Shown here in pieces: positions 17,549 through 26,533 of a stretch of DNA of 64,000 bases. The first letter of the stretch is position 1; every line of letters starts with the position of its first letter. Source of the stretch: Thermodesulfovibrionia bacterium (GTDB taxonomy: Bacteria; Nitrospirota; Thermodesulfovibrionia; UBA6902); assembly GCA_020053105.1 (NCBI GenBank), contig JAGVNU010000070.1, forward strand, positions 1 to 64,000. Direction: 5' to 3'. The notes below the pieces were generated by a model. The model worked only from the letters and a program-made list of their open reading frames with translations. It was not told where the DNA came from and did not search any database. Made by a program: the position numbers and the translations under genes.

Positions 17549-18412
17549 ATGGGCCAAATAAAAATCATCACCGCAATTCTCATCTGGAGCTCACTGGGTA
17601 TTCTAATACGTAAAATAGACCTGCCGAACTATTGCATAATTTTTTATACGTCTGCCATTGCCGGGGCTTTTCAATTCATATTGCTGACATCTTCCGGACT
17701 GATGAGAAAAGAAAAGTATTCCATTGGGGGACGCAGTGGCGCCCTCTTGCTTGCTCTCCTGCCGGTGTGCTTTATAGCTAATTCAATGCTGTTTTATTTT
17801 GCCTTCAGGAATACGACTATAGGGAATGCCGTACTCACGCATTATACCGCCCCCGTGTTTGTAGCGCTCCTGGCGCCTCTCCTGCTGAAAGAGAAAATCA
17901 GCAAGACAACCTGGACCGCAATAACACTGTCGTCAGCAGGCCTGTGGCTGGTACTCGGGGGTAAGGCCTCCGGACTGGAAACGGTCCACGCAGGCAATGA
18001 ACATCTCGGGATTATCGCCGGGGCGCTGTCAGGGCTTGCATACGCGTTTCTGATTATCATTATCAGAAGGATCGCGGCCCTTTACTCTTCCCTTTTCATC
18101 ACATTCATACAAAACGGTATTGTGGCCCTTGTGCTGCTGCCCTTTGTCTTCAGCATCCCTGTTTCCATGGAGACACTGTTATACCTTATTACGATGGGTA
18201 TCGTACACTCCACTATCGCCCCCCTTCTGTATGTGCAGGGCTTCAGGAGCGTAAAGGCAAACGAGGCTGCAGTACTGGGATACTTCGAGCCGGTTGCCGC
18301 AATCATTCTGGCATTTATCGTGTTACATGAAGTTCCCGGCATAACGGCATTGTTCGGTGGGGCGCTGATCCTTTTTTCGGGGTATCTGATTATAAAGGCC
18401 CGGACAGCATAG
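17549..18412 (+). CDS. EamA/DMT-family membrane transporter
   Basis: The 287-residue protein is very hydrophobic, with ten predicted membrane spans arranged as two EamA repeats. The first contains YTSAIAGAFQFI and GNAVLTHYTAPVFVALLAPLLLKE; the second contains TIAPLLYVQGFRSVKANEAAVLGYFEPVAAIILAF. The TAPV/LLKE and EP-A signatures are characteristic of drug/metabolite transporters that export small metabolites or amino acids. The substrate cannot be predicted. It is a single-gene unit. Confidence 0.9.
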   Translation: MGQIKIITAILIWSSLGILIRKIDLPNYCIIFYTSAIAGAFQFILLTSSGLMRKEKYSIGGRSGALLLALLPVCFIANSMLFYFAFRNTTIGNAVLTHYTAPVFVALLAPLLLKEKISKTTWTAITLSSAGLWLVLGGKASGLETVHAGNEHLGIIAGALSGLAYAFLIIIIRRIAALYSSLFITFIQNGIVALVLLPFVFSIPVSMETLLYLITMGIVHSTIAPLLYVQGFRSVKANEAAVLGYFEPVAAIILAFIVLHEVPGITALFGGALILFSGYLIIKARTA

Positions 18413-18505
18413 ACGTTATATTCGTTCCGGAGTTGCGCCTTGATGACATTTAAAATGATGTACAATAGTAAATTCATATAAATCTCTGAGCGCTGTTTTA
18501 CATGT

Positions 18506-18952
18506 ATGAAACTGGACAGTCACATAATAGAACAGATATATAAACACGCACTGGATGAATATCCGTTTGAGTGCTGCGGCATAATAACAGGCAGCAGGGA
18601 CAGGCAGACGGTCCATTTGTGCAGGAACGTTCAAAACAGCCTCCACAAGGAAGACCCGTCCAGATATCCCCGGGACGCCCGTATCGCCTATTTGATAGAC
18701 CGAAGCGAGTTTGACGGGATAGTGTCAGCTGCAAAGGAAAAAGGCGGGAATGTCCTTGCCGTCTATCATTCCCATCCTGAGCACGGGGCCTATTTTTCAG
18801 AAGAAGACCATGCCGCTCAAACCGTCTTTGGAGAGCCGGAATTCCCGGAGGCAGTACATGTGGTAGTGTCTGTAGTGAACAGGACAATCCGCGATATGAA
18901 GTGCTTTAAATGGGACGGAAGTATTAAGGCCTTCAGGGAAGTAGATTGTTAA
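18506..18952 (+). CDS. M67 (JAMM/MPN+) family metallopeptidase
   Basis: The 148-residue protein carries a complete JAMM zinc motif: a Glu in FECCGIITG near residue 20, and HSHPEHGAYFSEEDH near residue 88 (H-x-H-x10-D). Bacterial members are related to Mec+ desampylase-like peptidases that trim ubiquitin-like sulfur carriers such as ThiS/MoaD-type proteins. No sulfur-carrier gene is adjacent here, so the substrate is open. Length is normal for a stand-alone domain. Confidence 0.9.
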   Translation: MKLDSHIIEQIYKHALDEYPFECCGIITGSRDRQTVHLCRNVQNSLHKEDPSRYPRDARIAYLIDRSEFDGIVSAAKEKGGNVLAVYHSHPEHGAYFSEEDHAAQTVFGEPEFPEAVHVVVSVVNRTIRDMKCFKWDGSIKAFREVDC

Positions 18953-19056
18953 ACAATATTTATTTTTATTGCCTCTATGTCCTTAATAGACGGAAAAACC
19001 ATGATACAATTTAGACAAGACCGGCATATTTTAAATTTATTGCTTAAAGGGGGATA

Positions 19057-19947
19057 ATGATGAAAATACTCTTGGCAACAGACGGCTCAAAATATTCCGA
19101 AGAAGCAGCACATTTTCTGGTAAGGCTTAATTTATCTCCTGATGATGAAATCAAGATTTTACACGCCATAAGCTGGGTGCCGATTTTATCTGAATGGGAA
19201 GTGCTTTATGCGGATTTCAAGGAAATACAGCAGGAAGTCATCCCCAGGATTTTCAGTTCAACTGTAGATGTACTGAAACCGGTAAAGGCAAAAATCAGCA
19301 CCGCATTTAAAGAAGATTATCCGGATAAAGCTATAGTAGACACGGCAGATGAATATAAATCTGATCTGATCGTTATGGGGGCCAGCGGGTTAAGGGGCAT
19401 CGGGTCGCTCATCGTCGGGAGTGTCACAAAACTGGTGTCCATTAAATCGCGAAAGCCGGTCCTGGTCGTCAGACTGCCGGAAGTTAATAAGTCCGGCGGT
19501 ATGAAAATCCTGTTTGCAACTGACGGCTCTGCTTACTCTGAAGCTGTAGGGCAAATTTTATCTTCCATCCCGTTCCCTGATAAGACTGAAGTGACCATTA
19601 TTAATGTCATACCGACCGTCTTTAAAGACATCCCTGAGAGGTTTGCAGTGGAGATAAACGATAGAATCAAAAACATTGTTGCCGATACAAGGGAAAAGGA
19701 ATTAAAAGAATCAGAAAAGATAGTCGATAAGGCTTTTAAGTGCCTGACCGGCAAATTTTCAAAAATAGAAAAGGTTATCAAATTCGGTGACACCTCCACG
19801 GTAATCCTGGATGAAGCGGAAGCCTCAAATGCAGATATAATCGCGGTGGGGACAAGCGGGATGAGAGGGCTCAAGGGAATACTCGGAAGCGTTGCCAGAT
19901 ATGTACTTAACCATTCAAAGTCATCGGTGCTGATTGCCAAGATGTGA
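19057..19947 (+). CDS. Tandem universal stress protein (two UspA domains)
   Basis: The 296-residue protein is a duplication. Each half begins with an MKIL(L/F)ATDGS strand-loop and ends with a GxxGxxG(S/T) nucleotide-binding loop: VMGASGLRGIGSLIVGSVTKLV in the first half and VGTSGMRGLKGILGSVARYV in the second. These G-2x-G-9x-G(S) patterns indicate ATP binding. An AAGGGGG ribosome binding site precedes two consecutive ATGs (19057 and 19060), and either may start. Stand-alone stress-response role. Confidence 0.93.
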   Translation: MMKILLATDGSKYSEEAAHFLVRLNLSPDDEIKILHAISWVPILSEWEVLYADFKEIQQEVIPRIFSSTVDVLKPVKAKISTAFKEDYPDKAIVDTADEYKSDLIVMGASGLRGIGSLIVGSVTKLVSIKSRKPVLVVRLPEVNKSGGMKILFATDGSAYSEAVGQILSSIPFPDKTEVTIINVIPTVFKDIPERFAVEINDRIKNIVADTREKELKESEKIVDKAFKCLTGKFSKIEKVIKFGDTSTVILDEAEASNADIIAVGTSGMRGLKGILGSVARYVLNHSKSSVLIAKM

Positions 19948-19986
19948 TACAAAAAATGAATCAGCCTTATATCGTATATTAACTGC

Positions 19987-20391
19987 ATGCCGGCACTCAG
20001 AGGACACCATCTTATCTGCCTCCACTTCTTTAATGGAGAAGGCTATAGTCAGGAATTTGTCAGAAATCTTGAAGCCACCCTTAAGAAGACCGAATATTCA
20101 CCGGTAGAGATATGTTCCGGAGCTGATGAAATATGCATGAAGTGCCCTTATCTGAAAGACAATGCCTGTCATTACGATAAGAACGCAGAAGAAGAAATAA
20201 GGGCCATAGACAGTAAAGCGCTGGAACTGCTTAACCTGTCCGCAGGGGGCAGGGCAGCCTGGAATGATATCAGAAATGCAGTCCCCGGAATATTCATTCA
20301 GTGGCATGGGTCCTGCTGTAAAAGTTGTGACTGGATAACGGCCTGCGGGAAGAACGCTTTTTTCCAAAGATTGCTGGCTGATAAACACTGA
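19987..20391 (+). CDS. DUF1284 cysteine-rich protein
   Basis: The 134-residue protein begins LRGHHLICLHFFNGEGYS, the DUF1284 signature, and carries CSGADEICMKCPYLKDNAC and CCKSCDWITACG. The many conserved cysteines suggest an iron-sulfur or zinc site (possibly ferredoxin-like), though function is unknown for the family. It follows the usp gene after 39 bases and may share its transcript. Confidence 0.85.
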   Translation: MPALRGHHLICLHFFNGEGYSQEFVRNLEATLKKTEYSPVEICSGADEICMKCPYLKDNACHYDKNAEEEIRAIDSKALELLNLSAGGRAAWNDIRNAVPGIFIQWHGSCCKSCDWITACGKNAFFQRLLADKH

Positions 20392-20441
20392 GGCCGTCCG
20401 TAGAAGATTTCAGACAAACCAAGACAGTGCAAATTTTTCGT

Positions 20442-20657
20442 CTAATTCAAAACAATTACATCCTGTGCCTGCGGGCCTTTGGGCCCCTGACGCACTGTAA
20501 ATTTTACTTTATTACCTTCGTCCAGATGACATTCACTCTCTTCGCAAATCAAGGCGCTGTAATGTACGTAAATCTCCCCGCCTTCATCGCGCTTTATATA
20601 ACCGTAACCCTTTTCAGGGTCGAACCACTTGACAATTCCGGTTTCAATTTCTGTCAT
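20442..20657 (-). CDS. Cold-shock-domain protein (CspA family)
   Basis: The start at 20657 (MTEIETGIVKWFDPEKGYGY) is preferred because the AGGGA site is correctly spaced for it and too close for the ATG at 20669. The 71-residue product carries RNP1 (KGYGYIKRD) and an RNP2-like IYVHYSAL, the RNA-binding surface of cold-shock proteins. EESECHLDEGNKVKFTVRQGPKGPQAQDV completes the OB fold. Some RNP residues differ from E. coli CspA (Y for F), as in many environmental members. Confidence 0.92.
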   Translation of the reverse strand: MTEIETGIVKWFDPEKGYGYIKRDEGGEIYVHYSALICEESECHLDEGNKVKFTVRQGPKGPQAQDVIVLN

Positions 20658-20676
20658 ATTAATGAACATCCCTGCT

Positions 20677-20892
20677 TTAATAATCAGGAAAGAAGGGCAG
20701 GTTTTCCGAGGCAGTCATCTTAAACAGTGCCCTGCGCAAGCAGTCAATTAACCCATTCGTATCTTCCTGATGTCCTGATTTCCGTCCCCCGGGAAAAACG
20801 GCCCAGCATCCTGAATTATTTATATGGATTATAAAATAAACCTCAATTCCGAACAGGGCCAGTGATAATTCTCGAGTGTATTTTTTTAACAT
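20677..20892 (-). CDS. Hypothetical small protein, weakly supported
   Basis: A 71-codon frame begins at ATG 20892 (MLKKYTRELSLALFGIEVYF) and ends 19 bases before the cold-shock gene. No ribosome binding site and no known domain were recognised. It is the only candidate in the 20658-20984 interval, and it would be upstream of csp on the same strand. It may be spurious. Confidence 0.3.
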   Translation of the reverse strand: MLKKYTRELSLALFGIEVYFIIHINNSGCWAVFPGGRKSGHQEDTNGLIDCLRRALFKMTASENLPFFPDY

Positions 20893-20984
20893 TAAACGTT
20901 TCAATTGTCCAATTGATTATTATTATAGAGATATTATTATGCCTTGAATGCGTCATGATGAGTTGAAAAGGGCCGCAGAATTTC

Positions 20985-21464
20985 CTAGTGGAAAATAAAA
21001 TAAGAGTTATCTGCGTTCATGTCCAGTTCCATTATAAGTGCGTCCTCGGATGGTTTTTTATAGTATCCCCTCCTGCTTCCAATCTCCCTGAACCCGTACT
21101 TTTCGTATAATTTCAAAGCCGCTATATTGGATTCCCGGACCTCAAGGGTCACCAGGCTTATGTCAGGCCTTGTCCGTCGCAACTCCTGCAGGGCATTTCT
21201 CAATAGCAGACTGCCGATGCCCATCCGTTTGAGTCTGGGAGTGACGGCAAGGTCCATTACGTGTGTAACATCCAGCAAGGTCCTGACACAAATATAACCG
21301 ACTATCTCAACATTCAGGCCCGCAACTTTTAAGATCGCGTCCCTGTTCTCAAGCTCATATTCAAATGAACTTAACTGCCAGGGCGTGGTAAAACACTGCC
21401 TGCTGATTTCATGGACCTGCCGGATGTCGCCAGACAGCATCTTTCTGATTATTATCCCCGCCAA
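20985..21464 (-). CDS. rimI: Ribosomal protein S18-alanine N-acetyltransferase
   Basis: The 159-residue GNAT enzyme shows IRKMLSGDIRQVHEISRQCF at the start, the acetyl-CoA loop VTPRLKRMGIGSLLL, and the closing VRESNIAALKLYEKYGFREIG, all strongly RimI-like. It acetylates the N-terminus of ribosomal protein S18. Its first codons overlap the end of tsaB by 13 bases; tsaB-rimI is a standard pair in bacteria, which supports the assignment over other GNAT functions. Confidence 0.92.
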   Translation of the reverse strand: MAGIIIRKMLSGDIRQVHEISRQCFTTPWQLSSFEYELENRDAILKVAGLNVEIVGYICVRTLLDVTHVMDLAVTPRLKRMGIGSLLLRNALQELRRTRPDISLVTLEVRESNIAALKLYEKYGFREIGSRRGYYKKPSEDALIMELDMNADNSYFIFH

Positions 21465-22135
21465 TTGACCTCTGCCTCTGATTTTCTTATGTAATAGGGC
21501 GTCAGACTGACGGGATCTGCAGTTATACCCTGCTTCATCATTTCAATTGCTATTTCAGCAACAGTTGATGCTGATGGGGACATTTGTAGCGGCGCAAACA
21601 TGGCCTTTGTATTCAATAAGTCCGAGATCACATTTTTATATATCTTTGCCCCCTCCCCCATAAAAACAACGGGGCCGGTTATGTCCTTCAGGAGTTCATC
21701 AGGTTTTATTGAGGCCTCAGGCATCAGCTTTGTGCAAATATCATCGTCCCACCGGTAAAGAGCTGCGTACACCTCGTTTTTTCTCGCGTCCAGCATCGGG
21801 CAGATAATATGGCGGCAAAACGGCATTGTGCGAGCGAAGGCGTCAAGTGTCCTTACCGGTACAAGCGGCCTGCCGGTTGCGAAGGCAAAGCCCTTCGCCG
21901 TGCTGAGACCGATCCTGAGTCCGGTGAAAGAACCGGGGCCGATGGACACGGCAAAGGCGTCGATCTCTTTTATGGAAATACCGGAAGCCTTCAGCAGCCA
22001 TTCTATAGACGGCATCAGTCTTTCTGAATGCGCGATCTTTACACTGACTTTTACTTCGCCGATGAGTCCTTCAACATCGTCGAGGACCGCTATGCTGCCT
22101 GCAAGGGTCGCGGTTTCAAGTGCAAGAACTTTCAT
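21452..22135 (-). CDS. tsaB: tRNA threonylcarbamoyladenosine biosynthesis protein TsaB
   Basis: The 227-residue protein is the TsaD partner needed for t6A37 modification of tRNA. Visible signatures are [41 protein letters not shown] and the [17 protein letters not shown] segment. Length is typical. It is co-translated with rimI. The tsaD and tsaE genes are not in the window. Confidence 0.95.
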   Translation of the reverse strand: MKVLALETATLAGSIAVLDDVEGLIGEVKVSVKIAHSERLMPSIEWLLKASGISIKEIDAFAVSIGPGSFTGLRIGLSTAKGFAFATGRPLVPVRTLDAFARTMPFCRHIICPMLDARKNEVYAALYRWDDDICTKLMPEASIKPDELLKDITGPVVFMGEGAKIYKNVISDLLNTKAMFAPLQMSPSASTVAEIAIEMMKQGITADPVSLTPYYIRKSEAEVNWRG

Positions 22136-22186
22136 GAAAGGTAGTTTAACTAATTCTTCTGATTATTTCTAAAAAACTGGCCCTGT

Positions 22187-22822
22187 CTATTTGGGAGATG
22201 ATCTGAAAATACTTTTCAGCATAATAATGACATTCTCTCTCATCAGGTCTGTATTTCCTTTGAACATGCCTGGGCTCGTTTTGAGGTTGCCGGCGATAAT
22301 CAGCGAAGGAGTTTCTTCTATTCCATATGCCTTTGACTTCAGGATGGCCTCGCCGACTTCTTTGGCCTTTTCTCCGGTCCTCAGTCTGCGGCTGTAGTCA
22401 AAGCCCATCCCGATTTTCATGCCGATATCGTCAAGCGCTTCAATATTACCTATGTCCCTTTTATCCACAATTGCAGCCTGAAAAAGGGCCTTCTTCATTT
22501 CCTCGCCCTTGCCGGCCTCTTCTGCCAGGAAATAAGCCTCCCCCGGTTTAGGAGAACCTTTTCCCCAGTAAATAGGGACCGTCGTCCACTTGACCTTTTT
22601 AGGGAAGTTGCCCTTGATCACAGGAACAGCTTTTTCAAAATGATAACAATGCATGCAATAGAAACTGAGAAACTCCATGACTTCGACCTGCTTGCCGTCA
22701 AAGCTGAATTTTACATTATCCATCCTGTCATATACGCCTTCGATACCTGAAACCTGCTCCGCGTAAGCGGAAACTGAAAATAACATCAGAGACACCAATA
22801 ATAATATTTTTCTCAAGCTCAT
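22187..22822 (-). CDS. DsbA-like thiol:disulfide oxidoreductase
   Basis: The start at 22822 is chosen for its AAGGAGA site, giving 211 residues with a signal peptide (MSLRKILLLVSLMLFSVSAYA). The thioredoxin fold carries a CMHC active site in FLSFYCMHCYHFE and a cis-proline loop (EETPSLIIAG). DsbA proteins introduce disulfides into exported proteins; the acidic/histidine dipeptide suits an oxidant. It lies 43 bases upstream of tsaB on the same strand and just downstream of a periplasmic cytochrome, whose many cysteines make an interplay plausible. Confidence 0.88.
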   Translation of the reverse strand: MSLRKILLLVSLMLFSVSAYAEQVSGIEGVYDRMDNVKFSFDGKQVEVMEFLSFYCMHCYHFEKAVPVIKGNFPKKVKWTTVPIYWGKGSPKPGEAYFLAEEAGKGEEMKKALFQAAIVDKRDIGNIEALDDIGMKIGMGFDYSRRLRTGEKAKEVGEAILKSKAYGIEETPSLIIAGNLKTSPGMFKGNTDLMRENVIIMLKSIFRSSPK

Positions 22823-22865
22823 AAATTCTCCTTCTTTAATTTCACCCAATACTGCATTATTCAGG

Positions 22866-24041
22866 TCAATGTATAATTTTTTTCAGATAAACAGGGTAAT
22901 CAAAATCCGGGCTGTTCTCCTTTGTATGACATTTAAGGCATATCTTCTCCGTCACGCGTCTCATGGGCCTGGAAAAATCTTCAATATGTTCCCTGTCCAG
23001 GCCGTGACATTCTTCGCACTGGACATTGGCCAGCTCCGGTGTTGTCTCAAGAGTGAAAAAGCCGCCTTTTTCTCCAAAGCCCACGGAATGACATGCTATA
23101 CATTCAGGATCATTTGACTTGCCTGCCTTTATAAGGATGTCAAAGGCCCCGGCATGACGCGTCTTCTTCCAGCTTTCCTCATAGGGCAGATGACATTCCG
23201 CACACATGGCTGCGCCAAGGTATGTATCTCCTGCCAGGGGTTTTGCGGATTCCTTTAAAAGTCCTGAGACCTTTAAATCATATTCGTTAAGGACAGATCG
23301 GACCTTTGCATCTTCCTCAATGTCGGCGCCGAGAGATATCCATTTATGACTTAATTTCTTTACGCCTCCTTCACTGTCATTTGTAAGAGTGAGAATGCCT
23401 GTTTTTTTACCTCTTGGATAACCTGTGACTATCACCGTTCCGTCCACCTTCAGAGGTTCATCAAGTATGTCCCCGGAAGAAACGATTATAACGTCCCAGC
23501 CTTTTATGAGACCTGCCCCGGAAACAGGCCGGTCGGTAAGAAGAACATTAACCGCGTCCTTCCGGTTACCATCAGGATTGACGCTTATGTTGACCTTGAT
23601 CCCCTCCCGGTCAATTAAAAGGGACTGATCGAACGTCAGAGCATCGGAGACCGCTGGAATTGCATGGTCTTTCAGCAAAGAAACAATAAACTCATGGGGA
23701 AAGGCCTTCTCATTATTCATAATTGCAACGGCATCATATTTCATGATGCTATAGGACCTCAGGACAGCCGCTGCCTTCAGTTTACCCTGGGGAGTATCCT
23801 TGTCAGTAAAGTTCCCTGCATCAACCAGGATGTATGGAGACAATTCATTTCTGTGTGCAGCGAGATAGCCCGACAGCCTCGCCAGACCCCCGAAATCCGT
23901 TTTGGGAGAGCAGCCGCACGGTTCGAGTTCGCCGTTTACGCTGCCGGTATAAATAATGTTGAGGGACCGTTCCTGACCGTATATTGCCACCGGCAAAATC
24001 ACAGCGGAAAATATCAATGTCAGAAATAAAATAAATTTCAT
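22866..24041 (-). CDS. Periplasmic tetraheme cytochrome with N-terminal 5'-nucleotidase-like domain
   Basis: The 391-residue protein has a signal peptide (residues 1-22). The first half resembles the UshA/5'-nucleotidase metallophosphatase fold (LNIIYTGSVNGELEPCGCSP, GGLARLSGYL, ILVDAGNF) but lacks most catalytic metal ligands. The second half is a cytochrome c with four CxxCH motifs: CAECH, CIACH, CEECH and CLKCH. The spacing, with YLGAAMCAECH and HAGAFDIL, recalls cytochrome c554-like proteins. The GELEPCGC loop adds two non-heme cysteines. This fusion occurs in several anaerobic lineages. Function unknown; electron transfer in the periplasm is likely. Confidence 0.88.
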   Translation of the reverse strand: MKFILFLTLIFSAVILPVAIYGQERSLNIIYTGSVNGELEPCGCSPKTDFGGLARLSGYLAAHRNELSPYILVDAGNFTDKDTPQGKLKAAAVLRSYSIMKYDAVAIMNNEKAFPHEFIVSLLKDHAIPAVSDALTFDQSLLIDREGIKVNISVNPDGNRKDAVNVLLTDRPVSGAGLIKGWDVIIVSSGDILDEPLKVDGTVIVTGYPRGKKTGILTLTNDSEGGVKKLSHKWISLGADIEEDAKVRSVLNEYDLKVSGLLKESAKPLAGDTYLGAAMCAECHLPYEESWKKTRHAGAFDILIKAGKSNDPECIACHSVGFGEKGGFFTLETTPELANVQCEECHGLDREHIEDFSRPMRRVTEKICLKCHTKENSPDFDYPVYLKKIIH

Positions 24042-24112
24042 AATAATCGAATGTATTTTAACAATAATATATCACCATATAAAAACCCCCCGGCTGTGAA
24101 AGCAGAAATTAA

Positions 24113-24142
24113 TTGACAACGGTCCTGCTCATCTATTATATT
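24113..24142 (+). promoter_or_regulatory. Sigma-70-type promoter of the arsR/P-type ATPase operon
   Basis: TTGACA (24113-24118) is followed after 17-18 bases by TTATAT/TATATT (24136-24142). The expected transcription start falls inside the 16-bp palindrome at 24142-24157, so repressor binding would block initiation. Confidence 0.65.
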
Positions 24143-24157
24143 TGAACATATGTTCAA
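24142..24157. promoter_or_regulatory. ArsR/SmtB-type operator palindrome
   Basis: TTGAACAT-ATGTTCAA is a perfect 16-bp dyad. It matches the TGAACA/TGTTCA half-sites typical of ArsR/SmtB-family metal sensors (SmtB, CzrA, ZiaR). It sits between the -10 element and the arsR ribosome binding site. Confidence 0.8.
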
Positions 24158-24184
24158 GTGTTTATTGGAGGGAGCGACGCACTG

Positions 24185-24541
24185 ATGAATAAGCATCATG
24201 ATGTTTGTGAAGTCAGGTCAGTTGATAAAAAGAAAGTACGGTCTGTAATGAAGTCAATGCTTACCGATCATGAAGCAATAAACCTGTCAGAGACCTTCAG
24301 CGTTCTGGCCGATCCTACCCGCACCAAGATAATCTATGCCCTGTCCAGCGAAGAACTCTGCGTTTGCGATATTGCGGGCATCCTGGGCATGAGCGTTTCA
24401 GCGATATCTCATCAGTTGAGAATATTAAGGAATATGCGGATTGTGAAATTCAGAAAGGAGGCAAAGATGGTGTATTACTCCCTGGACGATGAACATATAA
24501 GCAGATTATTTAATGAAGGACTAAAACATATCAGAGAATAA
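24185..24541 (+). CDS. ArsR/SmtB-family metal-responsive repressor
   Basis: The ATG at 24185 follows a GGAGGGA site, giving 118 residues; the GTG at 24158 is inside the operator and unlikely. The winged helix contains LADPTRTKIIYALSSEELCVCDIAGILGMSVSAISHQLRILR. ELCVCD is the CadC/ArsR-type alpha-3 metal-binding motif. The Cys-x-Cys and N-terminal Cys/His (MNKHHDVCEV) suggest sensing of Cd, Zn or Pb. It precedes the metal-exporting ATPase by 12 bases and is probably autoregulated through the palindrome upstream. Confidence 0.93.
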   Translation: MNKHHDVCEVRSVDKKKVRSVMKSMLTDHEAINLSETFSVLADPTRTKIIYALSSEELCVCDIAGILGMSVSAISHQLRILRNMRIVKFRKEAKMVYYSLDDEHISRLFNEGLKHIRE

Positions 24542-24553
24542 ACTACCCCCCTT

Positions 24554-26509
24554 ATGAAAAACCCAAAATTACAAATGCTTAACAACACCTGCCGGGATGA
24601 GACAACCTGCTCCTGCTGCGCTACTGATATGTTCACTGATAAACCACCATTCTGGAAACGCCGGAAATTGATTACCGGAGGCGCTGCAGGCCTGCTTATG
24701 GCTGCGGGCCTTATTATTAATACCATCCCGGATCTTGATATTGCGGCCCAAATTCTCTATGTCCTGGTAGTAGCAGTCGCAGGCAAGGATATCCTGCTGA
24801 AGGCGGGCCGTTCGGCGCTGAAAAGGCGACTGGATATGAACTGTCTAATGAGTCTTGCCTCAGTGGGGGCCTTTTTCATAGGCCATGGCGAGGAAGGCGC
24901 TGCGGTGATTTTTCTTTTTTTCGTTGCTGAAGGGCTTGAAGAATATGCCGGTGATAAAGCAAAGCAATCAATACATCAATTGTTGAGCATGGCGCCGGAA
25001 ACAGCCAGGGTAAAGAAAGGCGCCGGGGAAACAGAACTGCATACCCATGAGGTCCACATCGGGGACATAATCGTCATCAGGCCCGGGGAAAAAGTCCCTT
25101 TAGACGGGAACGTGGTAGCCGGTCATTCATTTGTAAATGAGGCGCCTATAACTGGGGAATCTGTCCCGGCTGAGAAAACAGAGGGAGATAAGGTGTATGC
25201 GGGAACGTTAAACGAAGAAGGCTACCTTGAGGTAATGGTCACAAAAAAAGCGGACGGTACCGTACTCTCAAGGATCGTACAACTCGTCGGGGAGGCTGAG
25301 AGGAAGAAATCAAAGACCGAAAAATTCATAGATAAATTCGCGCGCATCTATACCCCTGCCGTAATAGGTACGGCCTTCGCAGCATTTCTGATACCGACCT
25401 TTATCCTGGGGCTCCCCTGGGATGAATGGCTTTACCGTTCATTGGTGCTGCTCGTTATTTCCTGCCCGTGCGCCCTCGCCATATCAACCCCGGTTGCCAT
25501 GGTTTCAGCCTTATCAAGCGCCGCAAGGCATGGAGTACTTATCAAGGGGGCAACTTATATTGAGGAACTGAGTAAAATAAAGGCCTTCGCCTTTGACAAG
25601 ACCGGCACGCTTACAAGGGGCAGGCTTGAGGTCACCGATATCATCGGCCTGAACGGCAACTCTCCGGAAAGCGTCCTGGCAATTGCTGCATCACTTGAGT
25701 CCCGCTCAGCACATCCCATTGCAAAGGCAATCCTTAAAAAGGCCGCGGAGCAGGGCACAAGCCTGCAAGAAATTTCCACCTTCAAATCAATTAAAGGAAA
25801 GGGCCTGAGGGCTGATATCAATGGGACCGTGTATTATGCGGGAGCAAAGAACCTTCTTGATGAAATCTCAGTAAAGTCCCCGGATGAATTACTGCGTCTT
25901 GAAGCAGAAGGCAAGACCTCGATCCTTATATCAACTGAAGACATGGCACTTGGCATCATTGCCCTGGGCGACAGAATGCGGGAGCACGCCCCGGTAACCA
26001 TAACTGACCTCAAAAAGTTAAATATCAGGACCGAAATGCTCACCGGTGACAATAAGGAAGTTGCCGCTGCGCTTGCAAAAGAAACAGGGGTTGATGAATA
26101 TTATGCCGGACTCCTGCCGGAAGACAAGGTGAAGGTTGTGGAAAAACTCGCGGCCAGATTCGGGTCCGTGGCCATGGTCGGTGACGGCGTAAACGACGCC
26201 CCTTCCCTTGCCGCAGCCAACGTGGGCATTGCCATGGGCACTGCCGGGGCCGACGTTGCGATAGAAACCGCAGACATAGCCTTAATGCATGATGACCTGT
26301 CCAGGATAGATTATCTGATCCATTTAAGCAAAAAGACCATGCTGGTCGTTAAGCAGAATGTCACGGCCTCAATCATTATCAAGGGCAGCCTGACGCTTCT
26401 CGCTTTGATGGGCTTTATTAATTTATGGGTTGCCGTTGCTGTCGGCGATATGGGGCTGAGCCTTGCAGTCATTTTAAATGCGATAAGACTGACGAGGGTG
26501 AAGGCCTGA
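24554..26509 (+). CDS. Heavy-metal-translocating P1B-type ATPase (Zn/Cd/Pb exporter)
   Basis: The 651-residue membrane pump exports divalent soft metals with ATP. It has the P1B CPC motif in the membrane (VISCPCALAIS), the phosphorylated aspartate in AFDKTGTLTRG, the TGES actuator loop (APITGESVP), the SAHPIAKAIL HP motif and the hinge GDGVNDAPSLAAANVGIAMG. The N-terminus replaces a full HMA domain by a short Cys cluster (CRDETTCSCCATD). The final membrane span contains the Asp of AVAVGDMGLSLAVILNA, typical of Zn/Cd pumps. It is co-transcribed with the arsR repressor. Confidence 0.95.
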   Translation: MKNPKLQMLNNTCRDETTCSCCATDMFTDKPPFWKRRKLITGGAAGLLMAAGLIINTIPDLDIAAQILYVLVVAVAGKDILLKAGRSALKRRLDMNCLMSLASVGAFFIGHGEEGAAVIFLFFVAEGLEEYAGDKAKQSIHQLLSMAPETARVKKGAGETELHTHEVHIGDIIVIRPGEKVPLDGNVVAGHSFVNEAPITGESVPAEKTEGDKVYAGTLNEEGYLEVMVTKKADGTVLSRIVQLVGEAERKKSKTEKFIDKFARIYTPAVIGTAFAAFLIPTFILGLPWDEWLYRSLVLLVISCPCALAISTPVAMVSALSSAARHGVLIKGATYIEELSKIKAFAFDKTGTLTRGRLEVTDIIGLNGNSPESVLAIAASLESRSAHPIAKAILKKAAEQGTSLQEISTFKSIKGKGLRADINGTVYYAGAKNLLDEISVKSPDELLRLEAEGKTSILISTEDMALGIIALGDRMREHAPVTITDLKKLNIRTEMLTGDNKEVAAALAKETGVDEYYAGLLPEDKVKVVEKLAARFGSVAMVGDGVNDAPSLAAANVGIAMGTAGADVAIETADIALMHDDLSRIDYLIHLSKKTMLVVKQNVTASIIIKGSLTLLALMGFINLWVAVAVGDMGLSLAVILNAIRLTRVKA

Positions 26510-26533
26510 TTGCGGAATCGAATGATCTCCAAA

